Source: Candidatus Aenigmatarchaeota archaeon
Lineage (GTDB): Archaea; Aenigmatarchaeota; Aenigmatarchaeia; CG10238-14
Direction of reading: 5' to 3'
NCBI GenBank assembly: GCA_017610225.1
Contig: JAFCCM010000009.1
Location: 1-48,213, forward strand
Length of the DNA: 48,213 nucleotides
Shown here: piece after piece, positions 33,495 to 40,478 of the stretch
Layout: each line of letters begins with the position of its first letter
How positions within the stretch are numbered: the first letter of the stretch is position 1
The notes under the pieces: generated by a model
Told to the model about the DNA's origin: nothing
Databases searched by the model: none
What the model saw: only the letters and a program-made list of their open reading frames with translations
Program-made: the position numbers and the translations under genes

Positions 33495-34544
33495 CTACCT
33501 TGTCCTTCTTCTGTTTGCTCGGTTTCGCAAATCCTGTACACGTTTACTTGGTTCACTTACTTCAACATCTCCACGTAGGTCTGGTTCCTGTTCTTCATCT
33601 ATGAATTCACCCTTATCGGCATCAGGACCAGATAAATCCTTGTTCCGTAGTGCGTACATAGCAATAGCAGAAAACATAACCATACCCATTGAAGCAAAGA
33701 ACAGGGAATATTGCCAGTCCCATGTTACAACGGATAATCCATAAGTATACCCACCTAATATAGCCCAGAATATCACACACGGGAAACCAAGCATTAGATT
33801 TCGTGTAACGAATAGTGCTACGGTTAAACCTAGAACTAATACTATAAGACAATATAAAAAGATTGCTTCTGCCATATTTTCCTCCTCTCCGAGTAGGTCT
33901 CCCCTTGCAAAGTCTACTCCTACTTCAATAAGGGCAGCCTCGTTTACTAATGTATCTTTAGCACCGAAATGCCTGATTCTAAATGTTATAGTATCACCAA
34001 GGGTTATAGGATCACCAGGAATAATATCATAATCTACAACAAAGTATTCCTCATAGAAGGCGTTAAGAACACCACTATCCACAGTCCTACTAGAAGTTAC
34101 CACAGTAGGAGCAGCAAGAGATAAGGTCTCAGGAACATCTGGGGTAGCATGGAGCCACGCAACCTCCCAATAAGCAACGTTATTAAGCTCGTTTCCCTCT
34201 GTAGCCCACTTCATATGAATTATTATATCACTCTCCTCATTCCACCTTTCGGGAACACAAATAAGGAAGTACAGCTCCTGGTCTATGTTTGCCCCGGCAT
34301 CCCAAATTGGCATGCTATAACCATTCCAAATACCTGTTTGGTAATCGGCAGGGATTCCAGCATTACCTCTTATTCTTGTTTCATCAAGGTCGGGTCTTAT
34401 CTCAAGGTAAACCAAGTCAGGGTCTCGTGGATCCTCCCCATCAGCCATTACTGGTAGAGCTGTCCCAAATAAAAGGAACACTGTTAATAAAACAAATAAT
34501 AATGGTAATAGAACAGTCCACCTGCTAGGTGATTTAACCACCAT
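33495..34544 (-). CDS. Secreted ectodomain protein with three C-terminal membrane helices
   Basis: About 349 aa. A signal peptide (SPSRWTVLLPLLFVLLTVFL with an ALPVMADG cleavage region) leads to a beta-rich ectodomain of some 190 residues, then three membrane spans (about residues 235-300) and a charged tail with RRTR. The layout matches the protein at 40479-41762 (signal, acidic ADP/ADG start, ectodomain, three spans), so both may be virion surface proteins. GTG 34562, ATG 34547, ATG 34544 or GTG 34541 could start it; the last fits best the spacing from GGGAG. Confidence 0.75.
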   Translation of the reverse strand: MVVKSPSRWTVLLPLLFVLLTVFLLFGTALPVMADGEDPRDPDLVYLEIRPDLDETRIRGNAGIPADYQTGIWNGYSMPIWDAGANIDQELYFLICVPERWNEESDIIIHMKWATEGNELNNVAYWEVAWLHATPDVPETLSLAAPTVVTSSRTVDSGVLNAFYEEYFVVDYDIIPGDPITLGDTITFRIRHFGAKDTLVNEAALIEVGVDFARGDLLGEEENMAEAIFLYCLIVLVLGLTVALFVTRNLMLGFPCVIFWAILGGYTYGLSVVTWDWQYSLFFASMGMVMFSAIAMYALRNKDLSGPDADKGEFIDEEQEPDLRGDVEVSEPSKRVQDLRNRANRRRTR

Positions 34545-34812
34545 CATCTCCCATACTAGCACTTACAAACTGCACGTAATTTCCTCTAACCAGCAACGGT
34601 ACAAGTCTTTCTACTTGCCCTCTTGATAATCCACTCGTCTGTGCTATCTCCTCAATATCACTTGTTCCTCTGGTTTCTAATGCTACCAGTACCCGGCTCT
34701 TGGGGTCGCCACCAAACTCCTGTAGCTTTTCTCTCCCCTCTTGAGTTAGCCTAAAGGTAGCAGTAGATGGAATAGTCTTATTATCCTTGTGAAATCTCTC
34801 CAAAATACTCAT
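34534..34812 (-). CDS. Winged-helix DNA-binding protein, 92 aa
   Basis: FRLTQEGREKLQEFGGDPKS is the entry of many archaeal and bacterial winged-helix repressors; VLVALETRGTSDIEEIAQTS, GLSRGQVERLVPLLVRGNYV reads as helix 1, the turn-recognition helix and the wing. The N-terminal LTxEGREKL wing-like start is reminiscent of PhiH1/DUF2250-type regulators. It is the only likely transcription factor in this arm and could control late genes. GGAGGTAACAAAA precedes the ATG. Confidence 0.75.
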   Translation of the reverse strand: MSILERFHKDNKTIPSTATFRLTQEGREKLQEFGGDPKSRVLVALETRGTSDIEEIAQTSGLSRGQVERLVPLLVRGNYVQFVSASMGDDGG

Positions 34813-34828
34813 TTTTGTTACCTCCTAT

Positions 34829-34963
34829 TTACATTTTCCCTGTTGGCCACCCATCTTTGTTCCTGATTCTTTTCTGGTAGAAGATTGTTCTCTGTCTTCT
34901 ACCACTGCCATCTTTAACCCCACGCCATGCAAGGACCAATTCTACATCCTCTTGGCATTTCAA
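34829..34963 (-). CDS. Small basic protein, 44 aa, start or frame uncertain
   Basis: The frame that ends at TAA 34829 reads DVELVLAWRGVKDGSG, RRQRTIFYQKRIRNKDGWP and looks like protein. Its only usable start is a TTG three bases after GGAGG, too close. An ATG eight bases from the GGAGG (34956-34958) opens another frame (MPRGCRIGPCMAWG) that stops after 14 codons near a GGGG run. One base less in that run would join the two. Either a real TTG start, a frameshift, or a sequence error. Confidence 0.4.
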   Translation of the reverse strand: MKCQEDVELVLAWRGVKDGSGRRQRTIFYQKRIRNKDGWPTGKM

Positions 34964-34971
34964 ACACCTCC

Positions 34972-35148
34972 TTATATGTTTATCCTTTCCCGCCTCTTCT
35001 TGAGTCGCTTTCCTGTCCTAGTCTTATCAGCTCTGTTTCGTACGGGAACGGTTTCCAACACCCTCCCACTACACGAAATAGTCTGCCTTACCTTTTTTCC
35101 TGAAGGGAGAGTTTTAAGACGACGATATGTACGTTTAAGTAGAGGCAT
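34972..35148 (-). CDS. Very basic 58-aa protein
   Basis: ATG 35148 overlaps the stop of the upstream gene (TAATG). Lys/Arg make up about a third of the protein (LLKRTYRRLKTLPSGKKVRQ, KTRTGKRLKKRRERI). No hydrophobic span. It resembles small DNA-condensing or scaffold-bound proteins of virions. Followed by a strong GGAGG for the next gene. Confidence 0.65.
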   Translation of the reverse strand: MPLLKRTYRRLKTLPSGKKVRQTISCSGRVLETVPVRNRADKTRTGKRLKKRRERINI

Positions 35149-35393
35149 TACTGTTCCCCCATTCCCATAACATCGTCATCAGTGTTTCCACCAACAGAAC
35201 ACGCAATTGCTTCTAAGCATCTTCTTATCATGTCTTCCTGCCATGGCAACAAGGTTGTTTTAAACTCTCCGAACTCAATACCATCAAACGATCCATCAGG
35301 ATTCCAGTAGAATCGAGTCGGAATCCGTATCTCAATAACCTCTTTATAGTTAGCAGTTGGAATGGAGGCAACCTCTACCATCTGTGATACCAT
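35148..35393 (-). CDS. Conserved hypothetical, paralogue of the 4484-4708 protein
   Basis: 81 aa; 45 of 58 aligned residues equal those of the early-arm protein at 4484-4708. It adds a short tail with DDDVMGMGEQ. The ATG overlaps the ATPase stop (TAATG), so it is coupled to the putative packaging ATPase. No function known; conserved WNPDGSFDGIEFGEF and RRCLEAI suggest a folded alpha/beta protein. Confidence 0.8.
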   Translation of the reverse strand: MVSQMVEVASIPTANYKEVIEIRIPTRFYWNPDGSFDGIEFGEFKTTLLPWQEDMIRRCLEAIACSVGGNTDDDVMGMGEQ

Positions 35394-36451
35394 TAATCAC
35401 TTACCCTTACTGTAGTTCTTAGCTGTGGTGCACTCTTACTGTTGTATATATGGAGGTAGCAAGGATACCATATCACAAATTTAGGTCGTCTCTCTGGCAA
35501 CTTCAGTCCTAACTCTTTCAATGTACTCAGGGTTTCCCATTCAGACATATCCCCATCGGTTTCTAGCACCCTCACTATCTCCTCATAATTATCCACCCCT
35601 GCTTTCAGGACATTCAGTACAACTCTCTCTTCTTCGCTTTCTGGCTGGTATCGGTGTTTCTTTATTATAATTTTGCCATTCCCCATATCACTTCGTGGCA
35701 TTCCAGCATCAAAAGAAATGGGGAATGGTTTTCCTGGTAGAGCAATTAAACTGTCCAGCCTGCGGTCATACTTTACCTTCTCAATGAAGTAAGTAAACCC
35801 TGTCGGATTAACTGACGATCTGGAACAGGTTACCCGCCAATCTATCCACGGTTTGGATGTTCTCTTATCTAATTCCTCTATTAACTGTGTAGTACCAATT
35901 ATTAAAGTATTTAGATGTCTCTTTGTTTTCTGTATAGCCCCCATAGTTTTATTCATCGGGTTATGTGGTTCTCGGTTATAGCAATACCGCCAATACTCAG
36001 TTAGGTATAATACACTATTTTCTAACAATACTTCGCCAGCACCTTTCACCCAACTGTCAGCAGCATCATCCATAACATTATCAATATCAGTAGCTTTAAC
36101 ACCCTTAGCAATTTTCCGCATTTTTGCTAAATCGTCAACTATAACCTGTTCATTAAATAACCCAGTATACTTACCGAACAAGCTTCTCGGTTTTTCATCA
36201 CGTAGTATTCGTTTCCAAGGGAACCACCGTTTCAGGTTATACTGGAGATAATTTCCAAATAAATCCTTACCAGTGCCAGGATCACCCTTAACGACAATTA
36301 CACCCCACAACTCATTAAACAGGTTATAAAGAATAGTAGCCCGTTTCCGTTCTTTTAATGATAGACCATCAGCAAAGCGTATTCCAGTGTCATCTTCATA
36401 ACCTGCTGAGTCATCAAATAAGTTATCTTCTTCTCTAGTCCTTCCAGGCAT
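35393..36451 (-). CDS. P-loop ATPase, candidate genome-packaging motor
   Basis: About 352 aa from ATG 36451 behind AAGGA (a GTG at 36469 would add six residues). Walker A VVKGDPGTGKDLFGNYL and Walker B EQVIVDDLAKM are clear; LIIGTTQLIEEL gives a sensor-like Thr/Gln strand, and TSKPWIDWRVTCSRS may hold an arginine finger. No nuclease domain follows, unlike tailed-phage large terminases. A single P-loop domain beside small membrane coat-like proteins recalls FtsK/HerA-type or Zot-type packaging ATPases of membrane and filamentous viruses. Confidence 0.75.
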   Translation of the reverse strand: MPGRTREEDNLFDDSAGYEDDTGIRFADGLSLKERKRATILYNLFNELWGVIVVKGDPGTGKDLFGNYLQYNLKRWFPWKRILRDEKPRSLFGKYTGLFNEQVIVDDLAKMRKIAKGVKATDIDNVMDDAADSWVKGAGEVLLENSVLYLTEYWRYCYNREPHNPMNKTMGAIQKTKRHLNTLIIGTTQLIEELDKRTSKPWIDWRVTCSRSSVNPTGFTYFIEKVKYDRRLDSLIALPGKPFPISFDAGMPRSDMGNGKIIIKKHRYQPESEEERVVLNVLKAGVDNYEEIVRVLETDGDMSEWETLSTLKELGLKLPERRPKFVIWYPCYLHIYNSKSAPQLRTTVRVSD

Positions 36452-36920
36452 CAGCACCAAGTCCTTCACCTCCCTCGTCGCCTCTAGTTTCGATTTCAGC
36501 TAATGCCATATCTATACCACTCTTTAGGTTCATTCCTTGAATGCTCTTCTGCCACTGAGCAGTGCGATATGTAAATTCACCAAGCAAAGACGGTGGAACG
36601 GGTTCATCTCTTTCATATAACCGTTTGTATTCAACATTATTTTGTCGATAGATAGCCACTTCAATGATATACTGCCACACCAAATCTATAATATCCAGTT
36701 GCGGTAACAACCGCCCCTGTATGCGGTCAATAACTGTCATCTCCCGTATTTTTTCACGGGTAGGATTAAATGCAAGATCAACAACACGATCAATGGTCCC
36801 TGCTGTTACAGGTCTAGATTGTGGATCAGTAGAAGCAGGTCTGCTATCTACCTTTGCCTTTATTCGTCGAATATGTGAGTATTCAACTTCCTGTCCTTTA
36901 TCTTCCTTTTCCGTTCCCAA
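36435..36920 (-). CDS. Hypothetical protein, 161 aa
   Basis: Charged N-terminus (EKEDKGQEVEYSHIRRIKAK), a helical core (IRE, DIIDLVWQYIIEVAIYRQ, TYRTAQWQKSIQGMNL) and an acidic Gly-rich end. No membrane segment and no known family. Its stop overlaps the start region of the ATPase, so the two may form a complex. Confidence 0.65.
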   Translation of the reverse strand: MGTEKEDKGQEVEYSHIRRIKAKVDSRPASTDPQSRPVTAGTIDRVVDLAFNPTREKIREMTVIDRIQGRLLPQLDIIDLVWQYIIEVAIYRQNNVEYKRLYERDEPVPPSLLGEFTYRTAQWQKSIQGMNLKSGIDMALAEIETRGDEGGEGLGADAWKD

Positions 36921-36941
36921 AGTCTCCTATCTCCCTTTATA

Positions 36942-37685
36942 CTATTCCACTGTAATCCCCAATGCATTCTGTATAGCAATCTGCGCTGTGGTAATCTCTG
37001 TTATCTGGAAAACAACATAAATAACCAGAGCAGCAAGGATACCTAATCCAATATAAACTACTGGACCGTTTAGTCCCGCAAACCGCGTAAGTCTCGTGTT
37101 AATGGTCTTAAGTGTGTCCACCAAATCATTGCTTACAACGGCTAATGCTCTCAGTACTTCGCTTCTCATTAGACTACCCAATGTTGCTGGATCAGCAATC
37201 ATCTCTCTGGTTGGACCAGTAGAGACACCATCAAGGAACTCATCAATTAATGCTTTAGCTTTGGAACTACTTTGTTTGGCTATTCCCTGCATAAATACTA
37301 TTACATCAGGACTAGCCACCTTCTCCCGATGAGGACTCCGGTTTAACATTGGCTCCCAATCACCCTCATTAACAATAGCAAGCCGAATTGTTTTCTGCAT
37401 AAAATCAGGAACAAAACCAACACCAGGATATAGCACGTCTATCGTTGCCAGCTCATTTACTGCCCATGTTCTATCCTCATCAGTATCTGGATTATGTATG
37501 GATATCTGCCCACCTCTTTTGGGAGCTAATTTCCAACTTCCTCCACCACCTTTTTCGGCAACTAATACCCGAATATTCTTTTCACAGGTATTTGCCCATT
37601 TCCACTGAAGAAAGAATACTCCTAGGATACCAGGAATACCTAAAAATAAGAACGCCCGTCCAAGGGATGCAATTTCAATTTCCAC
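36942..37685 (-). CDS. Membrane protein with N- and C-terminal anchors, 247 aa
   Basis: One hydrophobic span near the start (AFLFLGIPGILGVFFLQW) and one near the end (GPVVYIGLGILAALVIYVVF), with a 170-residue soluble domain between. That domain has KWANTCEKNIRVLVAEKGGG, VDVLYPG-like strands and helices (SKAKALIDEFLDG). An architecture typical of minor virion or membrane-complex proteins; family unknown. Confidence 0.7.
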   Translation of the reverse strand: MEIEIASLGRAFLFLGIPGILGVFFLQWKWANTCEKNIRVLVAEKGGGGSWKLAPKRGGQISIHNPDTDEDRTWAVNELATIDVLYPGVGFVPDFMQKTIRLAIVNEGDWEPMLNRSPHREKVASPDVIVFMQGIAKQSSSKAKALIDEFLDGVSTGPTREMIADPATLGSLMRSEVLRALAVVSNDLVDTLKTINTRLTRFAGLNGPVVYIGLGILAALVIYVVFQITEITTAQIAIQNALGITVE

Positions 37686-38020
37686 TACACATTCCCCCTT
37701 TCATGTTCCCTCCTCTTTCTGATTAGTTCTTTCAGGGACTTCTCATGCCCTTGTCTTCTACTTGCTTCATGTAGAGGTATCTTTCCGTCTAATCTTTTCC
37801 CACGAAGCATAGAACTTGCCATAGCTAAGTTTCGTGTCGGGAAATCCTTAATCTCAAAGTTAATCCCAGGAAGCATTTCAAGACCCTTCTGGCGAGCTTC
37901 ATCCTCAGTGTTTCCACCAAAAACTAGATAGGGTTTGTTGTCAGTAGTATCAACAGCTACTAACCAGTAGTATTTTCTCCTGCTTTCCCTTGTACCAATA
38001 TGTCTTTCTCGGTGTGTCAT
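37685..38020 (-). CDS. Hypothetical basic protein, 111 aa
   Basis: RKYYWLVAVDTTDNKPYLVF, GGNTEDEARQKGLEMLPGIN, FEIKDFPTRNLAMASSMLRG and a very basic helical tail (LKELIRKRREHERG). The first part looks like a small alpha/beta domain of the kind seen in phage proteins with a Y-x-V-FGG-TEDEA pattern. One base overlaps the next gene; it starts in a TAATG overlap with the 31-aa peptide gene. Confidence 0.65.
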   Translation of the reverse strand: MTHRERHIGTRESRRKYYWLVAVDTTDNKPYLVFGGNTEDEARQKGLEMLPGINFEIKDFPTRNLAMASSMLRGKRLDGKIPLHEASRRQGHEKSLKELIRKRREHERGNV

Positions 38021-38115
38021 TATTTGTTTTTCTTTCCTAATCCAGTAATAACAAAATAACCGACAACAACAACAATCACGCCAATTACAAATAATGGACC
38101 AATATCAAAACTCAT
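38020..38115 (-). CDS. Single-span membrane peptide, 31 aa
   Basis: ATG 38115 follows TGAGGAACTATT. One hydrophobic helix (IGPLFVIGVIVVVVGYFVIT) and a basic end GLGKKNK, the layout of tiny virion membrane proteins. Its stop overlaps the next ATG (TAATG), supporting translation. It lies just past the strong hairpin that follows the small coat-like genes. Confidence 0.6.
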   Translation of the reverse strand: MSFDIGPLFVIGVIVVVVGYFVITGLGKKNK

Positions 38116-38138
38116 AATAGTTCCTCAAATATAAACAA

Positions 38139-38186
38139 TGTGGGGATATTAAGAAATAATATAATACCATTCTTAATATCCCCACA
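38139..38186 (-). terminator. Perfect 17-bp hairpin after the second coat-like gene
   Basis: Arms 38139-38155 and 38170-38186 are exact inverse complements (TGTGGGGATATTAAGAA), with a 14-base loop. It lies about 40 bases after the stop of the gene at 38226-38414. On the minus strand the sequence after it is T-rich (TTGTTTATATTTG) but not a clean T run, so it may be a leaky terminator or an mRNA-stabilising stem that lifts the coat-like gene over the genes below. Confidence 0.7.
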
Positions 38187-38225
38187 CTTTGCTTTGCTCC
38201 ACAACCTTGACCGGTACTATGCTCA

Positions 38226-38414
38226 CTAGGAGCCCTTTCTGCCGATACTCATCACAACACCGATCAGGATAGCCGCTGCCACGATTACTCGGAGCAGGTT
38301 CTGCAGTATAACACTGCCGGTATCGGTACCAGTTATGATGTTGGTAATCAGGCTATCAATTACGACAAACGCAACCACGCCGATTACTACGGTTACCAAA
38401 CCACGTACTGACAT
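38226..38414 (-). CDS. Small two-helix membrane protein, coat-protein candidate A
   Basis: 62 aa from ATG 38414 behind AAGGAAGGTGACAAAGTA (an in-frame ATG nine codons upstream lies in the leader). Two hydrophobic helices (GLVTVVIGVVAFVVIDSLIT and RVIVAAAILIGVVMSIG) are joined by a polar turn, TGTDTGS. It is nearly a twin of the 65-aa protein encoded at 38536-38733. Small size, duplication, a strong shared promoter and flanking hairpins suggest an abundant structural protein; layout recalls two-helix coat proteins of membrane or spindle-shaped viruses and pilins, but this is inference. Confidence 0.8.
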   Translation of the reverse strand: MSVRGLVTVVIGVVAFVVIDSLITNIITGTDTGSVILQNLLRVIVAAAILIGVVMSIGRKGS

Positions 38415-38469
38415 TACTTTGTCACCTTCCTTCGGGGGCAAGACAGCCCAGTTGCTTAAAGTAAAACTA

Positions 38470-38506
38470 TAATCTTAATAACCCTATTGTTGAAATATTA
38501 AGATTA
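38470..38506 (-). terminator. 11-bp hairpin between the two coat-like genes
   Basis: Arms TAATCTTAATA (38470-38480) and TATTAAGATTA (38496-38506) pair perfectly around a 15-base loop, just after the 65-aa gene. It is weaker than the hairpin at 38139 but shares the ATTAAGA core, as if the gene-plus-hairpin unit was duplicated. Probably partial termination or mRNA protection. Confidence 0.5.
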
Positions 38507-38535
38507 AAACTGCAAGTATCCCATATGGACAAAAC

Positions 38536-38733
38536 TTACTTTACTGTACCTCCACCTCTACCAACACTCATTACCACACCAACTAAGATGGCCGCAGCTA
38601 CGATCACCCGTAACACATTCTGTAATATGGTACTACCAGTATCAGTCCCAGTTACGATATTTGTAACCATTGTGTCAATAATTACAAAGGCTACAACACC
38701 GATTACTATAGTTACTAGCCCACGTACTGACAT
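38536..38733 (-). CDS. Small two-helix membrane protein, coat-protein candidate B
   Basis: 65 aa, the first gene behind the strong promoter at 38775-38808. MSVRGLVTIVIGVVAFVIID and RVIVAAAILVGVVMSVG are its two helices, with TNIVTGTDTGSTILQNVL between. It differs from copy A mainly by I/V/L swaps and a longer tail GRGGGTVK. The leaders are also related (GTCTTGCC ... AGGTGA), so the unit duplicated whole. No signal peptide; likely inserted directly in the membrane. Confidence 0.82.
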   Translation of the reverse strand: MSVRGLVTIVIGVVAFVIIDTMVTNIVTGTDTGSTILQNVLRVIVAAAILVGVVMSVGRGGGTVK

Positions 38734-38774
38734 TAATTATCACCTGCCTCTAATTGGCAAGACGGCCCTTATGA

Positions 38775-38808
38775 ATTATATACTAACATACCTCGATACT
38801 TTTGTCAA
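38775..38808 (-). promoter_or_regulatory. Strong sigma-70-like promoter of the coat-like genes
   Basis: Minus strand TTGACA (38803-38808), 17 bases, TAGTAT (38780-38785), with TATAAT (38775-38780) overlapping it at 21-22 bases. The ATG of the 65-aa gene lies about 40 bases downstream. It is the only clear promoter I see inside this arm, which supports high expression of the two coat-like genes. Confidence 0.75.
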
Positions 38809-38847
38809 GTACCATAACACTTTTGGGCACCTTCTCAGTCAAATAAC

Positions 38848-38931
38848 TTAACCGTACCACCTCTTACCAAAGTATCCTGCTGCTGTCTTGGTTTGGAAAA
38901 TACTATTATTTAGCAATTTTCCTTTACCCAT
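38848..38931 (-). CDS. 27-aa basic peptide
   Basis: ATG 38931 overlaps the stop of the coiled-coil gene (TAATG) behind GGAAGAAA. It encodes GKGKLLNNSIFQTKTAAGYF and GKRWYG: basic and aromatic. Short enough to be chance, but the overlap and composition favour translation. The promoter of the coat-like genes follows. Confidence 0.4.
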   Translation of the reverse strand: MGKGKLLNNSIFQTKTAAGYFGKRWYG

Positions 38932-39287
38932 TATTTCTTCCTACGTTTAACTGGTTTACGTTTAACCGTTTTCCTTTTTGATGAACCATAATACAACCCT
39001 CTTGCAAAACCTTCTACCCGTTCACTCAGGCTGGTGACTCCTGCATCCCGCCTCGCTTTTGCCACTGCTTCTCTTTCTTGCCGAACTGCTGCTTTTGCTT
39101 CATACATTTCACGCTGAAGTTGCAGTTTTTCCAGCTCCCATTCTGCTTTCACACGTTCCGCTTCATACCTAGTTCGAGCAGCCCACATCTTCCGCTTTGC
39201 CCGATCTTCAGAAATTCGCTTTTGCTTACTGTATGCATCCTGGACACCAGTTATTCCCTTCTTGACTGCCCCCATAAACCTATTCAT
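38931..39287 (-). CDS. Lysine-rich coiled-coil protein, 118 aa
   Basis: A long helix rich in Glu/Lys/Arg (RISEDRAKRKMWAARTRYEA, LEKLQLQREMYEAKAAVRQE) should form a coiled coil; the end KRKTVKRKPVKRRKK is a DNA-binding-type basic tail. It fits a genome-condensing or scaffold protein. Starts behind GGAGGCAAATT. Confidence 0.7.
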   Translation of the reverse strand: MNRFMGAVKKGITGVQDAYSKQKRISEDRAKRKMWAARTRYEAERVKAEWELEKLQLQREMYEAKAAVRQEREAVAKARRDAGVTSLSERVEGFARGLYYGSSKRKTVKRKPVKRRKK

Positions 39288-39308
39288 AATTTGCCTCCTA
39301 TGTAGTTA

Positions 39309-39860
39309 CTAAATCCTGCGACCACCTGTCATTGAAATGATTATACTAACAATAAGCCCTAGCATGGCTATACCCCAAATGGCAGTAATTATTGCCAAGT
39401 CAGTCCCCAAGAACCCAAACGGGGTAGCAACAAAGGTCTTCAGTATATTAAATACCGCTACTGGCATCTGAATGAAAGCCATTAACCCAGTAGCATCAGA
39501 TATTATAGCAAGATTATAGTCTACAGCGTTATTAATGAGTGCTGATTCCTTAGTACGAACCGTCTCCCCAGATGAATGTGGTACCGCTGTTGAATCACCA
39601 GACCCGCGTACTAGAGGTCTTGCTGTATTCCCCTTAATTGTTGTTGCTGTGGTGCTGGAATAGGATATCCGTTCACCCTCTATGATAATTATTCCAGGCT
39701 CAGGAAAACCCTCAGTACTGGCAACAGGAATAGTAGTAACCGAATCATTAATATCTGCGGTTAATACCGTAGACGTACTCGGTACCTGACCTGACATAAC
39801 TCCACCTGCAATACAGGTTAGAAGCCAGATAAACCCAAAGAATATTACACCTTTTCCCAT
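39309..39860 (-). CDS. Membrane-anchored surface protein with phage tail-type beta domain, 183 aa
   Basis: Hydrophobic start (VIFFGFIWLLTCIAGGVM) works as signal or anchor. Residues about 30-105 carry the beta domain TTIPVASTEGFPEPGIIIIE, GERISYSSTTA, RPLVRGSGDS, TAVPHSSGETV. This I-x-V-x-S-x-x-GFP ... E-x-I-x-Y ... RG ... A-x-H-x-G pattern is widespread in phage tail and fibre proteins. The end has two more hydrophobic spans. It suggests receptor binding or surface decoration by a membrane virion. Confidence 0.75.
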   Translation of the reverse strand: MGKGVIFFGFIWLLTCIAGGVMSGQVPSTSTVLTADINDSVTTIPVASTEGFPEPGIIIIEGERISYSSTTATTIKGNTARPLVRGSGDSTAVPHSSGETVRTKESALINNAVDYNLAIISDATGLMAFIQMPVAVFNILKTFVATPFGFLGTDLAIITAIWGIAMLGLIVSIIISMTGGRRI

Positions 39861-39892
39861 ATTAGTAATCCTTTCATTGACAGTCTACCTTT

Positions 39893-40066
39893 TTAGAATG
39901 GCCAGCTCCCACCCTTCTTAGAAGTGGTCTCACCAAAAGTATAAGCCTCTATTCGACCACCCCTTGCAAACTTTCGGCGCTGCTTGGTATCCTCATCACC
40001 TTTAGCCCTAGCCTTACGTCTCTCAGTATTCCTGTGTTTCGCTTTCTTGGATCGTTTGCCTTTCAT
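39893..40066 (-). CDS. Very basic 57-aa protein
   Basis: ATG 40066 behind GGGAGATA; stop TAA 39893. GKRSKKAKHRNTERRKARAK then RRKFARGGRIEAYTFGETTS: a Lys/Arg-rich first half and a Gly/aromatic end. A second small basic protein of this arm besides the one at 34972; DNA binding or scaffold interaction likely. Confidence 0.6.
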   Translation of the reverse strand: MKGKRSKKAKHRNTERRKARAKGDEDTKQRRKFARGGRIEAYTFGETTSKKGGSWPF

Positions 40067-40078
40067 TATCTCCCATCC

Positions 40079-40459
40079 CTATTTTATGATATGAATTATC
40101 TTAGGATTAAACACAGCAACCTGTGATTTACTTATTACCTGAACATCAATACCTCGTTTCCTAGCTTCCCTACCCAGTAAAATTGTCGCCTCTCTCCACT
40201 TACCGTTTGCCTCCATTGCCTGCCACTTCTTGTATACCCCCAACTTCTTGGCTAATTCAGGATTACTTCCTATGAAACCAGATCTAGGGAGCAGATGAGC
40301 CTTCAGTAACATTGTATCTCGTTGCTTAGCAAGCTTAGAAGGGTAACTCCTATCAGAAGCCCAATCAGATACAACACGTCTTTTAACATTAGCCCCCCTT
40401 TTCCCTGATGCACGGTACCATACTGTTCTGGTTATATAGTTTATCCAGTTGAATCCCAT
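40079..40459 (-). CDS. Basic hypothetical protein, 126 aa
   Basis: I start at ATG 40459, eight bases after GGAGG; the frame is open to 40534 but would overlap the upstream gene. WYRASGKRGANVKRRVVSDW, LLPRSGFIGSNPELAKKLGV and REARKRGIDVQVISKSQVAV. Soluble, strongly basic, with a strand-rich end. Function unknown; probably a virion core component. Confidence 0.65.
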   Translation of the reverse strand: MGFNWINYITRTVWYRASGKRGANVKRRVVSDWASDRSYPSKLAKQRDTMLLKAHLLPRSGFIGSNPELAKKLGVYKKWQAMEANGKWREATILLGREARKRGIDVQVISKSQVAVFNPKIIHIIK

Positions 40460-40478
40460 CCCAAAAACCTCCATATCA

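Noticed and set aside
35393..36451. Call as phage terminase large subunit
   Set aside because: Only a single ATPase domain is present, with no downstream RNase H-like nuclease motifs.
38226..38733. Holin pair
   Set aside because: Size fits, but there is no endolysin nearby and holins do not usually have their own strong promoter and duplicated leader; a coat-like role fits better, though not proven.
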